The notes beneath the pieces were generated by a model, which saw nothing but the letters and a program-made list of their open reading frames with translations, was not told the origin of the DNA and made no database searches. Source: Cocos nucifera (Eukaryota; Streptophyta; Magnoliopsida; Arecales; Arecaceae). From it: a DNA stretch of 64,000 nt. Where the stretch lies: positions 1 to 64,000 of the forward strand of contig QRFJ01004960.1 in assembly GCA_006176705.1 (NCBI GenBank), in the 5' to 3' direction. Position 1 is the first letter of the stretch; each line of letters opens with the position of its first letter. Of the stretch, positions 1 to 12,565 are shown one piece after another. A program made the position numbers and the translations under genes.

Positions 1-1566
1 GATAAATCATCGATAAAGATTATGAAGTAGATAAAGTTGCCTCTAGCCAGCACATCTAATGGGCCGCACACATCAGTATGTACTAGGGCAAGTAGATCCG
101 TGGCCCTTTCTCCATATCCTACAAAAGGGAGCTTAGTCATTTTGCCATGAAGACATGATTCACAAATTGGATATGACTCAAAAGTCAATGGACTCAATAG
201 CTCGATTTTCTCCAATTTGTTAATCCTATCTTCTGCTATATGACCTAGCCTTAGGTGCCATAGATACCTATCATTTGGACTATCCTTGGGTCATTTTGAT
301 CTTATGGCATTCATATTTTGCTCGATATTAAAGATAGATATATCAATATGTAACTGGTAGAGACCGTTAATAAGAAAATCACTTGTAATTTTATTTTTTT
401 CATAAAAAATATTATAATGATCCTTAAGAAAACTAATTACATAGTCTTCTTATGCTAAACATGAAACAGAAATCAAATTTCTACTTGCAGCAGGCACATA
501 ATAACAATTCTTAAGTACTAAATCTAAGCCAGACAGTAGTCGAAGAGGGTAGGTTCCCACGGTCACAGCAGCAATCCTTGCTCCGATTTCAATGCGTAGG
601 ATCATCTCACCATCCCTCAGCCTCCTGCTATCCTCAAGACCCTGCATGGAAGTGCACAAATGAGCACTAGAATCAGAGTCAAGCATCCAACTGGATGTAG
701 AAGAAATCATAAGGTTAGATTCAATAACAAGCATACCTCTAGAAGGAACTGTCTCCTTTTTACTCTTCAGGATGGCCAGGTATGTAGGACAGTTCCGCTT
801 TTAGTGACCGTCAGTATTACAATGGAAATACTTTTCTTTGTCAGCGGCCTTCTTCTTCAGCTCTATCTTCTTTTTCTTTCCACCTTCTATTTTTTTATAG
901 ATTTTTTCTTCTTTCCAAAAGACTTTTTCTTGGAAGAAGTTCATTTTATAGCAAGTACTGAGCCTTTAGAACCTTTCATAGAAAGCTCAGCAATAACTAG
1001 CATATTCATAAGCTCGACCAGAGTATTTTGAAGTTTATGCATATGGTAGTTCATGATGAACTGCCCATATGCATCAGTCAAGGATTGCAGAATTATATCA
1101 TTCTGCAGATCCTGGTCTAACTTCACTCCGAGCTTCTCAAGCTCTTCCAAATCTTTGATCATCATTAGATAATGATCTTAGACTGACTGTCCATCATGCA
1201 TTTTAGTCTTAAACAGTCATTTAGTGACCAGATATTTGGTTACGCGACTCTATTCACCAAACAACTTTTACAGGTGAGCCAACATTTGACTGACAGTCTT
1301 GATATCTTCATGTTGATGCTAAAGCTCATCAAACATCAAGCCTAATATATAATATCTGGTCTTATTATCTTCATCCATCCACTTATCAAGAGACGCTCTC
1401 TATTCAGTGGATGGACAAGCTGGTAAGGTAGGGGATCTTGATCCAATACATGAGTCAACCCTTCAGAACCCAAAATAATTTTGAAGTTTCGAAGCCAATC
1501 CTTATAATTTGGTTCGATCAGTCTATGGGTGTCCAGGATACGGGCTAGTGGATTGGATGCAGACAT
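1..1566 (-). pseudogene. Element A gag-protease-integrase, decayed
   Basis: Translated right to left from ATG at 1566. Gag (UBN2-type) opens with MSASNPLARILDTHRL and a frameshift follows near 1400. A second gag block lies at 1165-941. A zinc knuckle (KYFHCN-DGH-KRNC) lies near 850-790, with Tyr in place of the first Cys and a stop inside. The protease block (about 725-450) has WMLDSDSSAHLC, where the usual DSG has become DSD. The GAG-pre-integrase block (about 300-165) has HLRLGHI and a Cys-rich pair. The integrase core starts with HTDVCGP at about 110-90 and runs off the window. Stops and frameshifts make this a dead copy. The family is clear from the motif order; the exact domain limits are approximate. 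Confidence 0.88.
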
Positions 1567-3421
1567 TTTTCTGTAGAGAGTCAAAGTTTCTAGTTAGATT
1601 TTATAATTAAGACTTGATCAGTTTATTTAGAAATTTTATTTTTAAACAAATTAGCTTCCACTATTTTCTTGGATCCCTACACTTCCTCTATAGAGATACA
1701 AAAATCTCTATGATTACTAATTTTTAGTGGATGGTGCAGTCCCACCAACTGACTCATCACCTCATCTAATAGTTATTGGTGATGGGTTAGCCAATGAGTG
1801 AACAACTCTTGTCCAATAATTTTCTAATCATGGTGCACCCAGACTTGATCTCTAATTCATGAATCTCACCGTGTTTGAAATATTGATCCACTCCTTAGTT
1901 AAGTCAGACCCACCATTTGCACATATTGGATTCCTAATTGGATCTCTCACCGTATCTAAAATATTGAGTCCAATCCATCCTCCAGTCCATAGCATCCAAT
2001 GCTTAATAGATATGGTTGCATCTTTTCGGTGTAACTGAATCACTATGACCAATCGAGAACAATCAACCCTAGGAAGGGCCCGCACATCTACAATAGTGGA
2101 AGATTCTAGACTTAATTTTTTCTTAAGAAGATTTGATTTAGATCTCTTTAAACTTGACTTGACATAGCCATAACCATTATGACTAACCTAGTGGCATGGG
2201 TCAGCTCAGATTGTTAGCCACCTTAGATCAGGATCGGACCGACAAATATGGCTAGGTAAGTGAGATCGATGGAAGGGATATGCCATTAACTCGTCAAGAA
2301 TGCATTCGAGTCGAGTAGCTCCCAATTAAAAATCAGTCGGTCGTATCTGCCAAACTTATCTTAGACACCAAATTATTGAGCTAGAACTAAACGGGTTAGC
2401 CTACAATCTAGACTATAACCATTGAGCCTAATTAGGTCTTAACTTGATCGATCACTCATATGACTCGATCTTGACTAGACTTAATCCTATTAGGCTGATC
2501 AATTTAAGCACTCTTGATCCTATCTAACCAACTCTTGATTTGGTTTGATCAACCGCTAAACCTAATTAAGCTATCCAAGTCCAAATCTAATTTTATGAAT
2601 ATGTCTTAGATCTAAAAATTCTTAATTTTAGACCTAATATATTTTATAATCTTAATTTTTAATTAAGATTAGGATTTATAAACAAAATATGTATATAAAA
2701 TTCTAAGATTTGAGGATCTAGGATTTTGCAGAAAATAAGTTTTAGATTTCTGATTAGGGACGAACGCGCAACACCCCTACACATCATAAGAACACCCCAT
2801 CGAATAGAAGGAGAGGGCCTTTAAATCCTACTTCATTCTTATAACCAGACAGCCAAGGAAAATGTCTTAATCAGAAATATGATAAATCTATAAAACTAGT
2901 TAGATCTACATCATATATCACATATATAAAAAATTGATCTAACTAAAAACATGTTTTGCATACATCTCATGTATCATATCATGCATATTTTCAGATCTAA
3001 ATTATCTTATAAATATCTAAAAAATAAGATTTAAATTTGATCATATCAAATTAAAATTTATTCTAGATAATTTTGTAGAACTACTCTATAACTAGTCTAA
3101 ACATGTATCTATCATATCTCGTATGAACAAATTAAATAAATTTATTTTCTATTTTTTATATCTAATTATAATATTTATAATATCAAAAAAATAGTAAATA
3201 AATAGATTAAAAAATTATAATTAATTAAATTAAAATTATAATGATGCTAGACTACACATAGAATAATTCTAATCCTAGTATTGTCATACATCTTAGATCT
3301 AGATTATTTAAATTTTTAATTTTCTGATTTTAGATCTAATCACATCTAATGTGATATCTAAAATCATCTAATTATTAAATTAAAAATAAATTAAAATTAG
3401 ATCTAATGAATTATGGAACCT
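1567..3421 (-). other. Element A untranslated leader (PBS to gag)
   Basis: About 1.85 kb between the primer site and the gag ATG. It aligns by eye with the leaders of B, C, F and the remnant in G. It carries no long frame and no recognised domain. The half near the primer site (about 2600-3420) is very AT-rich with repeated AGATCTAA/TTAGATCT words; the gag-proximal half is more even in composition. A long leader is typical of Angela/BARE elements. Confidence 0.75.
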
Positions 3422-3434
3422 GGCTCTGGTACCA
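3422..3434 (-). promoter_or_regulatory. Element A primer-binding site
   Basis: On the minus strand this reads TGGTACCAGAGCC, two bases after the LTR end. It matches the complement of the 3' end of plant initiator-Met tRNA with one change (usual form TGGTATCAGAGCC). It sets the orientation of A and the LTR boundary. Confidence 0.9.
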
Positions 3435-3436
3435 GT

Positions 3437-5726
3437 TGAAGGAAAAAGTCTTATTTTTTGGATTAGGTTCGTTTAGATTTGATTGGATCAAGAGAAATAT
3501 TCCAAAAAAAAAAAATTCTAAGATCCTAATTAGATTTAAGACTCCTCAGATCTAATCTTATTAATTTGATAATAAAAATTAAAATTAAAATTAAATCTAA
3601 TTTAATTATACCTTTATTTTGGGTAATCCAATTATCCTATGATGATCTCGATGTTTGCCTGAGATTCTGGATGTAGCCACGCAAGCGCCTGACCTCTACC
3701 GGTATCCACTTGGGTAGGATCTAGAGATCTTCTCCTTCTCAATCAATCTTCCAAAAATTAGATCTAGATCTGATCTTGAAGGTCTTCAAAATTCCTTTTA
3801 AAGAATAATCGTTGTCTCTTACAGCAATGCTGCCTTCTTCCTTTCCTGGCGCCTTTCACTTGCTTGGATTGCACCTTACTCATACCCAAAACCTCTTAAG
3901 TGTGGAGAGGAGAGAGAGGACCAGAGGGTAGCATGGAGAAAGAGGGAGAGAGGCTTTGTGGTGTGGGCTAAATGCAGAAGCATTAAATTCTAGGTGCAAA
4001 CAGGGTTTATATAGACCCTGCTGCGCCATACAATGCCACATCATCTCAGCCAATTATGGCCCTTTATGTAATCAGATCTAAATCTGATTGGTAGGATAAC
4101 ATTATCTGATCCAATCAGATAAGAGATCCTTTAAACCCTCCTTAGGTAGCACCAAGACTGGGTCAAACAAGACTTCTTGGCATCACAGAGTTTAATCCCC
4201 TGAAGCAACCTAGAGTCCCATCTGTATGGGACTCCATCTTTTATCCTCATGGGGTGCACGCCTCCCTAGGCATGTGACCTCTTTCTATCTACATTTTAGT
4301 AGGAGGACAAGGCCCTAGGTACTCTCCTATGGATGCATGACACATGAGCAGATGTCTAAGTGTTCAGGGTCAACATTTGACCAATGTCCGAAAATAAGAT
4401 TTAGCAAGTGACCGAAAATGGCAGATGTTGTCTCAAATTTATCTCATAAATTAAGACAATCCTTTTCTAATTTGGATAAGCTCCTGTCAGACCAAGTAAA
4501 GGTTCCTAAGTAAGCCCAAATATATTTGGCTCAGTCAAGACAAGCTTTAATGATTATTAAAGGAGAACATTAGGCTCAATCGTGTGCTAGCATGATTTCC
4601 TTGAACCTAATTGAATCTTATTCAAATCAATTGAACTGAGTTAGTCCAATTGATGATATTCAAATCCAAACCCTTGTTTGTGTGATCCGGTTAGGTTCAT
4701 TTCCATATGGTAATGGGATAAGTCATGATCTCTATCATTGACATCATCGAAACATCTTTCGATGGATCAGAACTTTTCTGATTCAGACAACTAGTATGAT
4801 CGATCATCCAAATCATTCTAATTGCTCTCAAAATCTATTAGTGACACCTAGCAGCATATGGTGGCAACCCATCAAAACTGAAAGCGAACCTCTCGGTGTA
4901 GTTACCTATGTGATTAAGTTTTTCTATCTTGAGCTCCGACCGGATTAGGGTTAAGGTGATCTCGTTAAACCCTAATTTTCGTCATATGAATTAATCATTA
5001 GATTCAAGTCCAATGTGAAAACCCTAATAGTAACTCTTTTTATTATTTCACTTTACCATGGCCATGGGCTTATGGACTTGATTCTCATGATCATCATAGA
5101 ACTACTCCTCATCTACCGAGGTAGATAGATCCCCTATTGGTGCAATCCAATTCCTATAATGAACATGTTATAGCCAACATACACCTTAGAATTTTGAATG
5201 GCTAGGAGATCGAGTTAAAGTGTAGTCAAACTATAACATTCTTAAGGTAAACTGCCGATGCACCTCAGGTCAAAGAACCAGATACACCACTGTAGCTTCG
5301 AGCTAGTAATCAACGAGAAGGTAGACTTTCTCATGATTGCTCAAGGTGGTCACGCTCAGTGCCCTCATTCTCTAACAAGTATCTGTACTCTCACTCTGGT
5401 GTCTCTACACCGTAAACTCAAGACTCATCTATCCTAAAGAAGTGATCATACACCAATCTTCCAAATCAATCACCATCCTTATGATGATCCTATGGTCGGG
5501 AGCATTTTATGAGTTAATAATAAAAATTCATATCTTAAATTTTCAACTCTTGAAAATATGAACTATTATTATCATTAACTCAAGAGATGTATTACAGACA
5601 CTTTCAAATACACACTATGATAGAAAATAACCCATTTTAGTATATATAGTCAAAATTATAATTTTGCCCTTAGAAGTGTATTATAAGTGTCAACCAATCT
5701 GGCTTCTAAGGCACACATATCTAATA
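3437..5726 (-). repeat. 5' LTR of element A
   Basis: A 2290-bp LTR. On the plus strand it begins TGAAGG and ends CTAATA (usual CTAACA, one change), so in sense it runs from TATTAG to CTTCA. A TATA-like box reads CTATATAAACC in sense (plus 4007-4013). The U3 part therefore takes up about three quarters of the LTR. Confidence 0.9.
4007..4013 (-). promoter_or_regulatory. TATA box in LTR of A
   Basis: TATATAA on the minus strand inside GGGTCTATATAAACCC. The same position in every sister LTR has TATATAA or TATAAATA, which supports this as the core promoter of the family. Confidence 0.6.
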
Positions 5727-6739
5727 AATGAGACATGTCATGATCTCCATCATCGACATCATCAAAACATCTTTCGATGGACCAGAACTTTTTTGATTCA
5801 TACAATTAGAATGATCGATCATCAAAATTATTCTAATTGCTCCCAAAATCCATCAGTGATACCTAGCAGTATATGGTGGCAATCCATCAGAACTGAAAGT
5901 GAACCTATCGGTGCAGCTACCTGTGTGATTAGATTCTTCTATCTTGAGCCTTGATAGGATTAGGGTTAAGGTGAACTCGTTAAACCCAATATCTATCATA
6001 TGAATTAATCATTCGATTCGAATCCTATATGAAACCCTTTATAGAAACTCTTTCTATCATCTTCACACTACCATGGCCATGGGCTTATGGACTCAATTCT
6101 CATGATCATCATAGGATAACTCCTTATCTATCGAGGTAGATAGATCCCTTATTGGTGCAATCCAATTCCTACAACGAACGTACTATAGCCAATATATACC
6201 TTAAGGTTCTGAATGGCTAGGAGACTGAGTTATGGTGTAGTCAAACTACAATACTTTCAAGGTGAATTATTGATGTACCTCAGGTCAAAGAACCAGACAC
6301 ACTACTGCAACATCGAGCCAGTCATCGACGAGAAGGTAGACTTCCTTATGAATGCTCAAGGTGGTCATGCTCAGTGTCCTTATTCTCTAACAAGTACCTG
6401 TACTCTTATTTTGATGTTTTCACACTATAGACTCAAGACTCTTCTACTCAAAGGAAGCGATTGTACATCAACCTTTCAAATCAATTACCATCCTCATGAT
6501 GATCCTACGATCGAAAGCAGTTTAGGAGTTAATTATGAAAATTCATGACTTAAATTTTCAACTCTTTGAAAATATGAATTATCATTACCATTAACTCAAA
6601 GGATGTATCACGTACACTTTAAATACACACTATGATAGAAAATAATTCTTTTATTAATTTATCATCAAAATTATAAAATTGCCTTTAGAAGTGTATTACA
6701 AGTGTTAGCCAATTTGGCTTCTAAGGCACACATCTAACA
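5727..6739 (-). repeat. 3' LTR of element B, truncated by A
   Basis: Starts in mid-LTR at the equivalent of the AATGGGATAT stretch in other copies and ends with CATCTAACA at 6739. A degenerate polypurine tract follows. It represents the U3 start (in sense) of the LTR; the promoter and U5 parts lie beyond A, off the window. Confidence 0.85.
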
Positions 6740-6753
6740 AACTTTCATTTAAC

Positions 6754-8480
6754 CTAAAGCCAATTAGCTACAAATCTAAGTCCTAAAGGCTTCGTTAGTA
6801 GATCTGCCGCATTATCTGCAGAGTCAACTCTCTTAACCTCGACGTAACCCTTCTCGAGGTAATTGCAGATGAAGTGAAATCGCCGCTCGATGTGCTTAGA
6901 TTTTTGGTGAGACCTCGGTTCCTTAGCTAGGGCTATGGCATCATTGTTATCGCAGTACAGAGGCACAGCATCTCATGGCATCACTCCGAGTTCTGTGATG
7001 AACTTCTTGTACTAGAATGTCTTCTTTGCAGCTTCCGATGCAGCGATGTACTCTGCTTCCATGATGGAATCTGCTATCACAGTCTGCTTGGAACTCTTTC
7101 AACTGACAGTATCACCATGATATACAAACAGACTATCAGATGTTGACTTTTGATCATCTATATCGGACATAAAATCTGAGTCTATATAATCGTGGACCTA
7201 GAGTTCTCCATTATCAAAAATCAAGAACATATCCTTAGTCCTTCTCAAGTACTTAAGGATACATTTCATAGAAGTCCAGTGCTCTTCACTTGGATTCGAC
7301 TGATATCTACTCGTGACACTCACAGCATGGGCGATATCAGGTCGTGTACATAGCATGGCGTACATGAGATTCCCTATTGTCGAAGCATAAAGGATCTTGC
7401 TCATACATTCAATCTCCTCAAGTGTGTTGGAACACATCTTCTTGGAGAGATGAATGTCATGTCTGAAGGGCATCAATCCCCTCTTGGAGTTTTCTATGCT
7501 AAACCTCTTTAGCACCTCCTCTATGTACATTTTCTATGAGAGACCTAGCATTCTATTTGGTCTATCTCTATAAATCTTAATTCCTAAAATAAAGGATGCC
7601 TCTCCTAGGTCTTTCATGGAGAATTCTTTAGACAACCATATTTTTACTATAGTCAATATGGAAATATCATTCCCAATTAGGAAGATGTCATCCATGTACA
7701 GTACGAGAAAAACAACAGCGCTCCCACTGATCTTTTTGAATACACATGATTTCTCCTCATTCTTGATGAATCTAAATGATTTGATCATCTCATTAAAATG
7801 AGCATTCTAGCTCTGAGATGCTTGCTTAAGTTCATATATGGACCTTTGCAGCTTGCAGACCTTGTGATCAGCATCACTAGATGTGAAACCTAACGATTGT
7901 TCCATATAGATATCTTTCTCAAGATATCCATTTAAGAAGATCATTTTCATGTCCATCTGCCATATTTCATAATCGAAATAGACTGCAATAGTAAGCAATA
8001 TGCGAATGAATTTTAGCATGACTATTGGCGAGAAGGTATCCTGATAGTTAATGCCTTCGCGCTAACTATACCTTTTGCCACTAACCTAGCCTTGAATGTC
8101 TCCACATTCCCATCTGCAGCTATCTTTCTCTCGTAGATTCATTTACACCCAATAGGTACTATACCTTTAGGTGGATCTACTAAGGTCCAAACTTGGTTGG
8201 AGCGCATTGAGTCAATCTCTGACTTTATTGCCTCTAACCATTTTTCAGAGTCGGTATCTAATATCGTCTCGTCATAGGTTTTGGGATCATCACCATGAAT
8301 CCCATTTTTTGTGAAGAACATTTTCTCTACGTTCTCTAAAATAGTACCTAAGTACCTTTTAGAAGGACGAAAAATTCTTTCTGATCTATGAGGTGGAGGA
8401 GGTAGTGATTGGACTAGCTCAATCTGATTGAGTTTCATAGGGTCCTTAGCTCGTTGCTCTTGGGAGACTTTCTCCTTGAG
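6754..8480 (-). pseudogene. Element B reverse transcriptase and RNase H, decayed
   Basis: Right to left, the start of RT (NQVWTLVDPPKG near 8180) is followed by blocks at 8438-8139, 8019-7807, 7788-7534 and 7530-7198, then RNase H down to 6754. RT carries QMDMKM-FLNG with the first catalytic Asp, and LVLYMDDIFLI, a YMDD box in place of the family YVDD (about 7697-7686). RNase H keeps the LYCDNNDAIALAKEPRSHQKSKHIERR end block. Stops and frameshifts separate the blocks. In function this would be cDNA synthesis and RNA removal in the retrotransposon particle; this copy is dead. Confidence 0.9.
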
Positions 8481-9440
8481 CCTAATCTACCTTCCGATGC
8501 CATCATCTTGAATAAACTATTTTTCAAGGAAGATGGCATATCGACTCACAATCATACTGTGGTCTTTCGGAATGTAGAAATAATATCCTAATGACTCTTT
8601 AGGATATCCTATGAACCGAGCTCTAAAGGACATATACACTAACTTATCCGCCTATTGTCTCTTGACATGAGTCGGACAACCCTAAATTCTGAGATGACTC
8701 AGACTTGGTTTCTTACCATATCATATCTCATATGGTGTGGTAGAAACATTTTTAGAAAAAATCCTATTCAGTAAATATATAGCGGTCATTGGACTATATC
8801 TCCAAAGAAACTTAGGAAGGTCCGTGAAGCTCATCATAGATCGGACCATATCTAATAAGGTTTGGTTTCTTCATTCTAAAATTTCGTTGAGTTGATGTGT
8901 TCCAAGTAGAGTCTATTAAGAGACTATGCCATTTTGCTTAGGATAGTCTAGGAATTTTCGACTAAAGTATTCACCTCCTCGATATGATCGAAGAAACTTA
9001 ATGAGTTTTCTAGTTTGTTTTTCTACTTCATGTCTGAATCTTTTGAACTTTTTAAAAGCTTTAGATTTATGTCGCATCAAATATACATACCCATACTGAG
9101 ATAAATCATTGATAAAAATGATGAAGCAGACATAGTTGCCTCTAGCCGACACATCAAATGGACCGCACACATCAATACGTACTAGGACAAGTAGGTTTGT
9201 GGCCCTTTCCCCATGTCCTACAAAAGGAAGCTTGGTCATTTTGCCATGAAGGTATAATTCACAAATCGGATATGACTCGAAAGTCAACAAACTCAATAGC
9301 CTGGATTTCTCCAATTTGTTAACCCTGTCTTCCACTATATGACCTAGCCTAAGGTGCCACAGATACCTATTGTTTAGACTATCCCTAGGTCATTTTGATC
9401 CTATGGCATTCATGTTTTACTCGATATTGAAAATAGAAAC
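8481..9440 (-). pseudogene. Element B integrase with GAG-pre-integrase, decayed
   Basis: The pre-integrase Zn block (LEKSRLL..ESYPICELYLHGKMTKLPFVGHGERATNLL) lies in the frame 9335-8916. The integrase core follows with VRIDVCGPFDVSARGNY, then RSYRGGEYFSRKFLDY where the second catalytic Asp is usually SD and here reads SY. The C-terminal half (8900-8481) has many stops. Both the Asp change and the stops argue against activity. Confidence 0.85.
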
Positions 9441-9479
9441 ATCAATATGTAACTGATAGAGACCATTTATAAGGTAACC

Positions 9480-10670
9480 ACTTGCAATTTTATTTTTTTC
9501 ATAAAGAATATTACAATCGTCCTTAAGAAAACTAATTACATAGCCTTTCTGTGCTAAACGTGAAACAGAAATTAAATTTCTACTTGCTGCAGGCACATAA
9601 AAATAGTCTCTAAGAACTAAATCTAATTCTAATGGTAATCGCAGAGGGTAGATTCCCACAGCCACTATAGCAATTCTTGCTCTATTCTCGAGGCATAAGA
9701 TCATCTCATCATCCCTCAGCCTCCTACTATCCTCAAGACTCTATATAGAAGTGCATAAGTGAGCACTAAAATCAGAGTCAAGCATCCAACTGGATACAGA
9801 AGAAATCATAAGATTAGATTCTATAATAAGCATACCTCTAGAAGGACCTGCCTTCTTCTTATTCTTCAGGCAAGCTAGGTACAAGGAGTAGTTTCGCTTC
9901 CAATGACTGTCTATGTTGTAATGAAAATATTTTTCTTTATCAGCGACCTTCTTCTTCGGCTCTGCTTTCTTCTTCTTTCCACCATCCACCTTCAGCTTCT
10001 TCACGGACTTCTTCTTCTTTCCAAAAAACTTTCTTCTTGAAAGAAGTCTGCTCTACAGCAAGTACTGAGCCTTTAGAATCTTTCATAGAAAGCTCAACAG
10101 TAACCAGCATATTCATAAGTTCTACTAGAGTATTCTATAGTTTATGCATATAGTAGTTCATGAACTGTTCATACACATTAGTCAAGGATTGCAGAATTAT
10201 ATCAATCTGCAAATTCTTGTCCAACTTGACATTAAACTTCTCAAGCTCTTCTAAGTCCTTGATCATCATCAGATAATGATCTTGGACCAACTGTCCATCA
10301 CGTATTTGAGCCTTAAAAAGTCTTCTAGTAACTTGATATTTGGCTGCGCGACTTTCTTCACTAAATAACTCTTATAGATGAGCCAACATTTGGCAGCTAG
10401 TCTTAATGTCTTTATGTTGGTGCTGGAGCTCATCAAACATCAAGCCCAACATGTAGTACCTAGCTTTATTATTATCATCCATCCACTTCTCTAGGGATGC
10501 TCTCAGATCAGCGAATGGACGAATTGGTAAAGTGGGAGGATCCTACTCCAACACATGAGTCAACTTCTTAAAATCCAAAATAATTTTGAAGTTTTGGAGC
10601 TAATCCTTGAGTTGGATCTAGTCAATCTATGGGTGTCCAGGATACGGGCTAGTGGGTTGGACGCAAATAT
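9480..10670 (-). pseudogene. Element B gag and protease, decayed
   Basis: The gag start codon is lost: the site aligned with the ATG of A and F reads ATA at 10670-10668. The gag body carries several stops. A Lys-rich tail, zinc knuckle and protease lie in 10004-9741. The knuckle reads KYFHYNIDSHWKRNY, with several metal ligands missing. The protease reads WMLDSDFSAHLC, with DSG changed to DSD. A further block, 9704-9417, has the RNLISVSRLA segment typical before the pre-integrase domain. Confidence 0.85.
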
Positions 10671-12550
10671 TTTTCTATAGAGAGTCAAAGTTTCTAGTTA
10701 GATTTTATAATTAAACTTAATCAATTTATTTAAAAATTTTATTTTTAAATAAATTAGGCTTTCATTATTTTCTCAGATCCCTACACTTCCTGGGCAGAGA
10801 TGCGAAAATGTTCATGATCAATTGATTTTTAGTAGGTAGTGCGGTCCCATCGACTGGCTCACCATCTCGTCTAACAGTTATTGGTGACGGGTCAACTGAT
10901 AAGTGGACAACTCTTATCCAATGATTCTCTAATCATGGTGAACCTAATCCTGATCTCTAATTCATGAATCTCACCATGTCTGGAATATTAATCCACTTCT
11001 TAGTTAAGTCAGACCCACCATTTGCATGAATTGAATTTTTGATTGGGTCTCTTATCATATCCAAAATATTGAGCCCAACCCATCCTCCAACCCGTAGCAT
11101 TCAATGCCTAATAGATGTGGTTGCATCTTCCCGATGCAACTGAGCCACTATAACCAGCCGAGAACAATCAACCCCGAAAAAGGCCCGCACATCTACAACG
11201 ATGGAAGACCAATTGACTTAATCTTTTCTTAGTGAGATTCAATTTAGGTCTCTTAGATTTGACTCAGTCATAATGGTTATGACAAGCCTAGTGGCATGGA
11301 TTAGCTCGAACTATTAGCCACCTCAAATCAGAACTGGATTGACACAAATGGTCAGGTAAGTGAGATCGGTGGAAGGGATATGCCATTAACTCGACAAGAA
11401 CGTATTCAGATCGAGTAGCTCCCAATTAAAAATCAATTGACGTATCTGCCAAACTTACCTTAGATACTAAATTATCGAATCAAAACTAATCGAATTAGCC
11501 TACAATCCAGGCTCGAACCATGGAGCCAAATTAGATCTTAATTGGATCGATCACATGTGGCTGTGAGTCAACCTGGATCCAGACTTACAACTATTGGGCT
11601 GGTCAATTTTAAGCACTCTTGATCCCACTTAACCAACTCTTGATTCGGTTTGATCAACCGCTAGACCTAATTGAGCTATCCAAGTAAACCCAATTTTATA
11701 AAAATATCTTAGATCTAAAAATTTTTAATTTTAGATTTAATTAATTTTATAATCTTAATTTTTAATTAAGTTTGGGTTCATAAAAAAAAAAAAAAATATG
11801 TATCAAAATCCTAGGGTTTCATGATCTAAGGTTTTGTAGAAAAATAAGTTCTGATTTTTGATTAAGGATAAATGCGCAACATCCCTACACGCCATAAGAA
11901 CCACTCCATTAAATGGAAGGAAAGAGCCTTTAAACTCTACTTTATTCTTATAACCGGATGGCCAAGGGAAACATCTTAATCAAAAATATAATTGAAACTA
12001 CAAAACTAGTTAGATCTAGATCATATATCACATATATAATTAATGATCTAACTAATACATGCTTTGCATACATCTCATATATCATCACTAAATTAAACTT
12101 GTATATTTTTCAGATCTAAAATATCATATATAACATCTGAAAAATAGATTTAAATTGATCATATCAAAATAAAACTATTCTAGATAATTTGTAGAACTAT
12201 TCTACAACTAGTCTAAACATGCATCTTTTCATATCACATATGAATAAATTAAAAATTAAAAATTTTTTTTTTTTTTTTAGATCTGATTATAATAATTATA
12301 ATATTAAAAAAATAGAAATTAAATAGATCTAAAATCATATTTCATCAAATTAATAATATGATTAGACTAGACTACACATAGAACTATTCTATTCCTAGTC
12401 TAGTCATACTACATATTAGATCTAAATAATTTAATTTTAATTATTTAATTTTAGATCTAATCATATCTGATGTGATATCTGAAACTTTTTAATATTAGAT
12501 CAAAAATAAAATAAAATTAGATCTAAAATAGATCTGAAGAACTACAACCT
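10671..12550 (-). other. Element B untranslated leader
   Basis: About 1.88 kb collinear with the leaders of A, C and F, without coding potential. AT-rich blocks lie next to the primer site. Confidence 0.7.
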
Positions 12551-12563
12551 GGCTCTGATACCA
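12551..12563 (-). promoter_or_regulatory. Element B primer-binding site
   Basis: Minus strand TGGTATCAGAGCC, a perfect 13-base match to the plant tRNA-iMet complement, two bases from the LTR end. Confidence 0.92.
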
Positions 12564-12565
12564 GT

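Larger units (their letters stand above)
1..5726 (-). mobile_element. Copia element A, 5' half (Angela/BARE-like)
   Basis: Minus-strand Ty1/copia retrotransposon entering from the left edge. Reading right to left it has a 5' LTR (5726-3437), a tRNA-iMet-type primer site, a leader of about 1.85 kb, gag, zinc knuckle, protease, GAG-pre-integrase and the start of the integrase core, where the window begins. RT, RNase H and the 3' LTR must lie to the left of base 1. The LTR right end at 5726 joins directly to the middle of another LTR (B), which places A as an insertion into the 3' LTR of B. Its right-hand target duplication would be AATGA (5727-5731). Frames are broken, so it is not autonomous. 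Confidence 0.9.

Noticed and set aside
3422..3434. tRNA-like words at LTR ends considered as tRNA genes
   Set aside because: Only 12-13 bases matching the tRNA 3' end; they are primer-binding sites.
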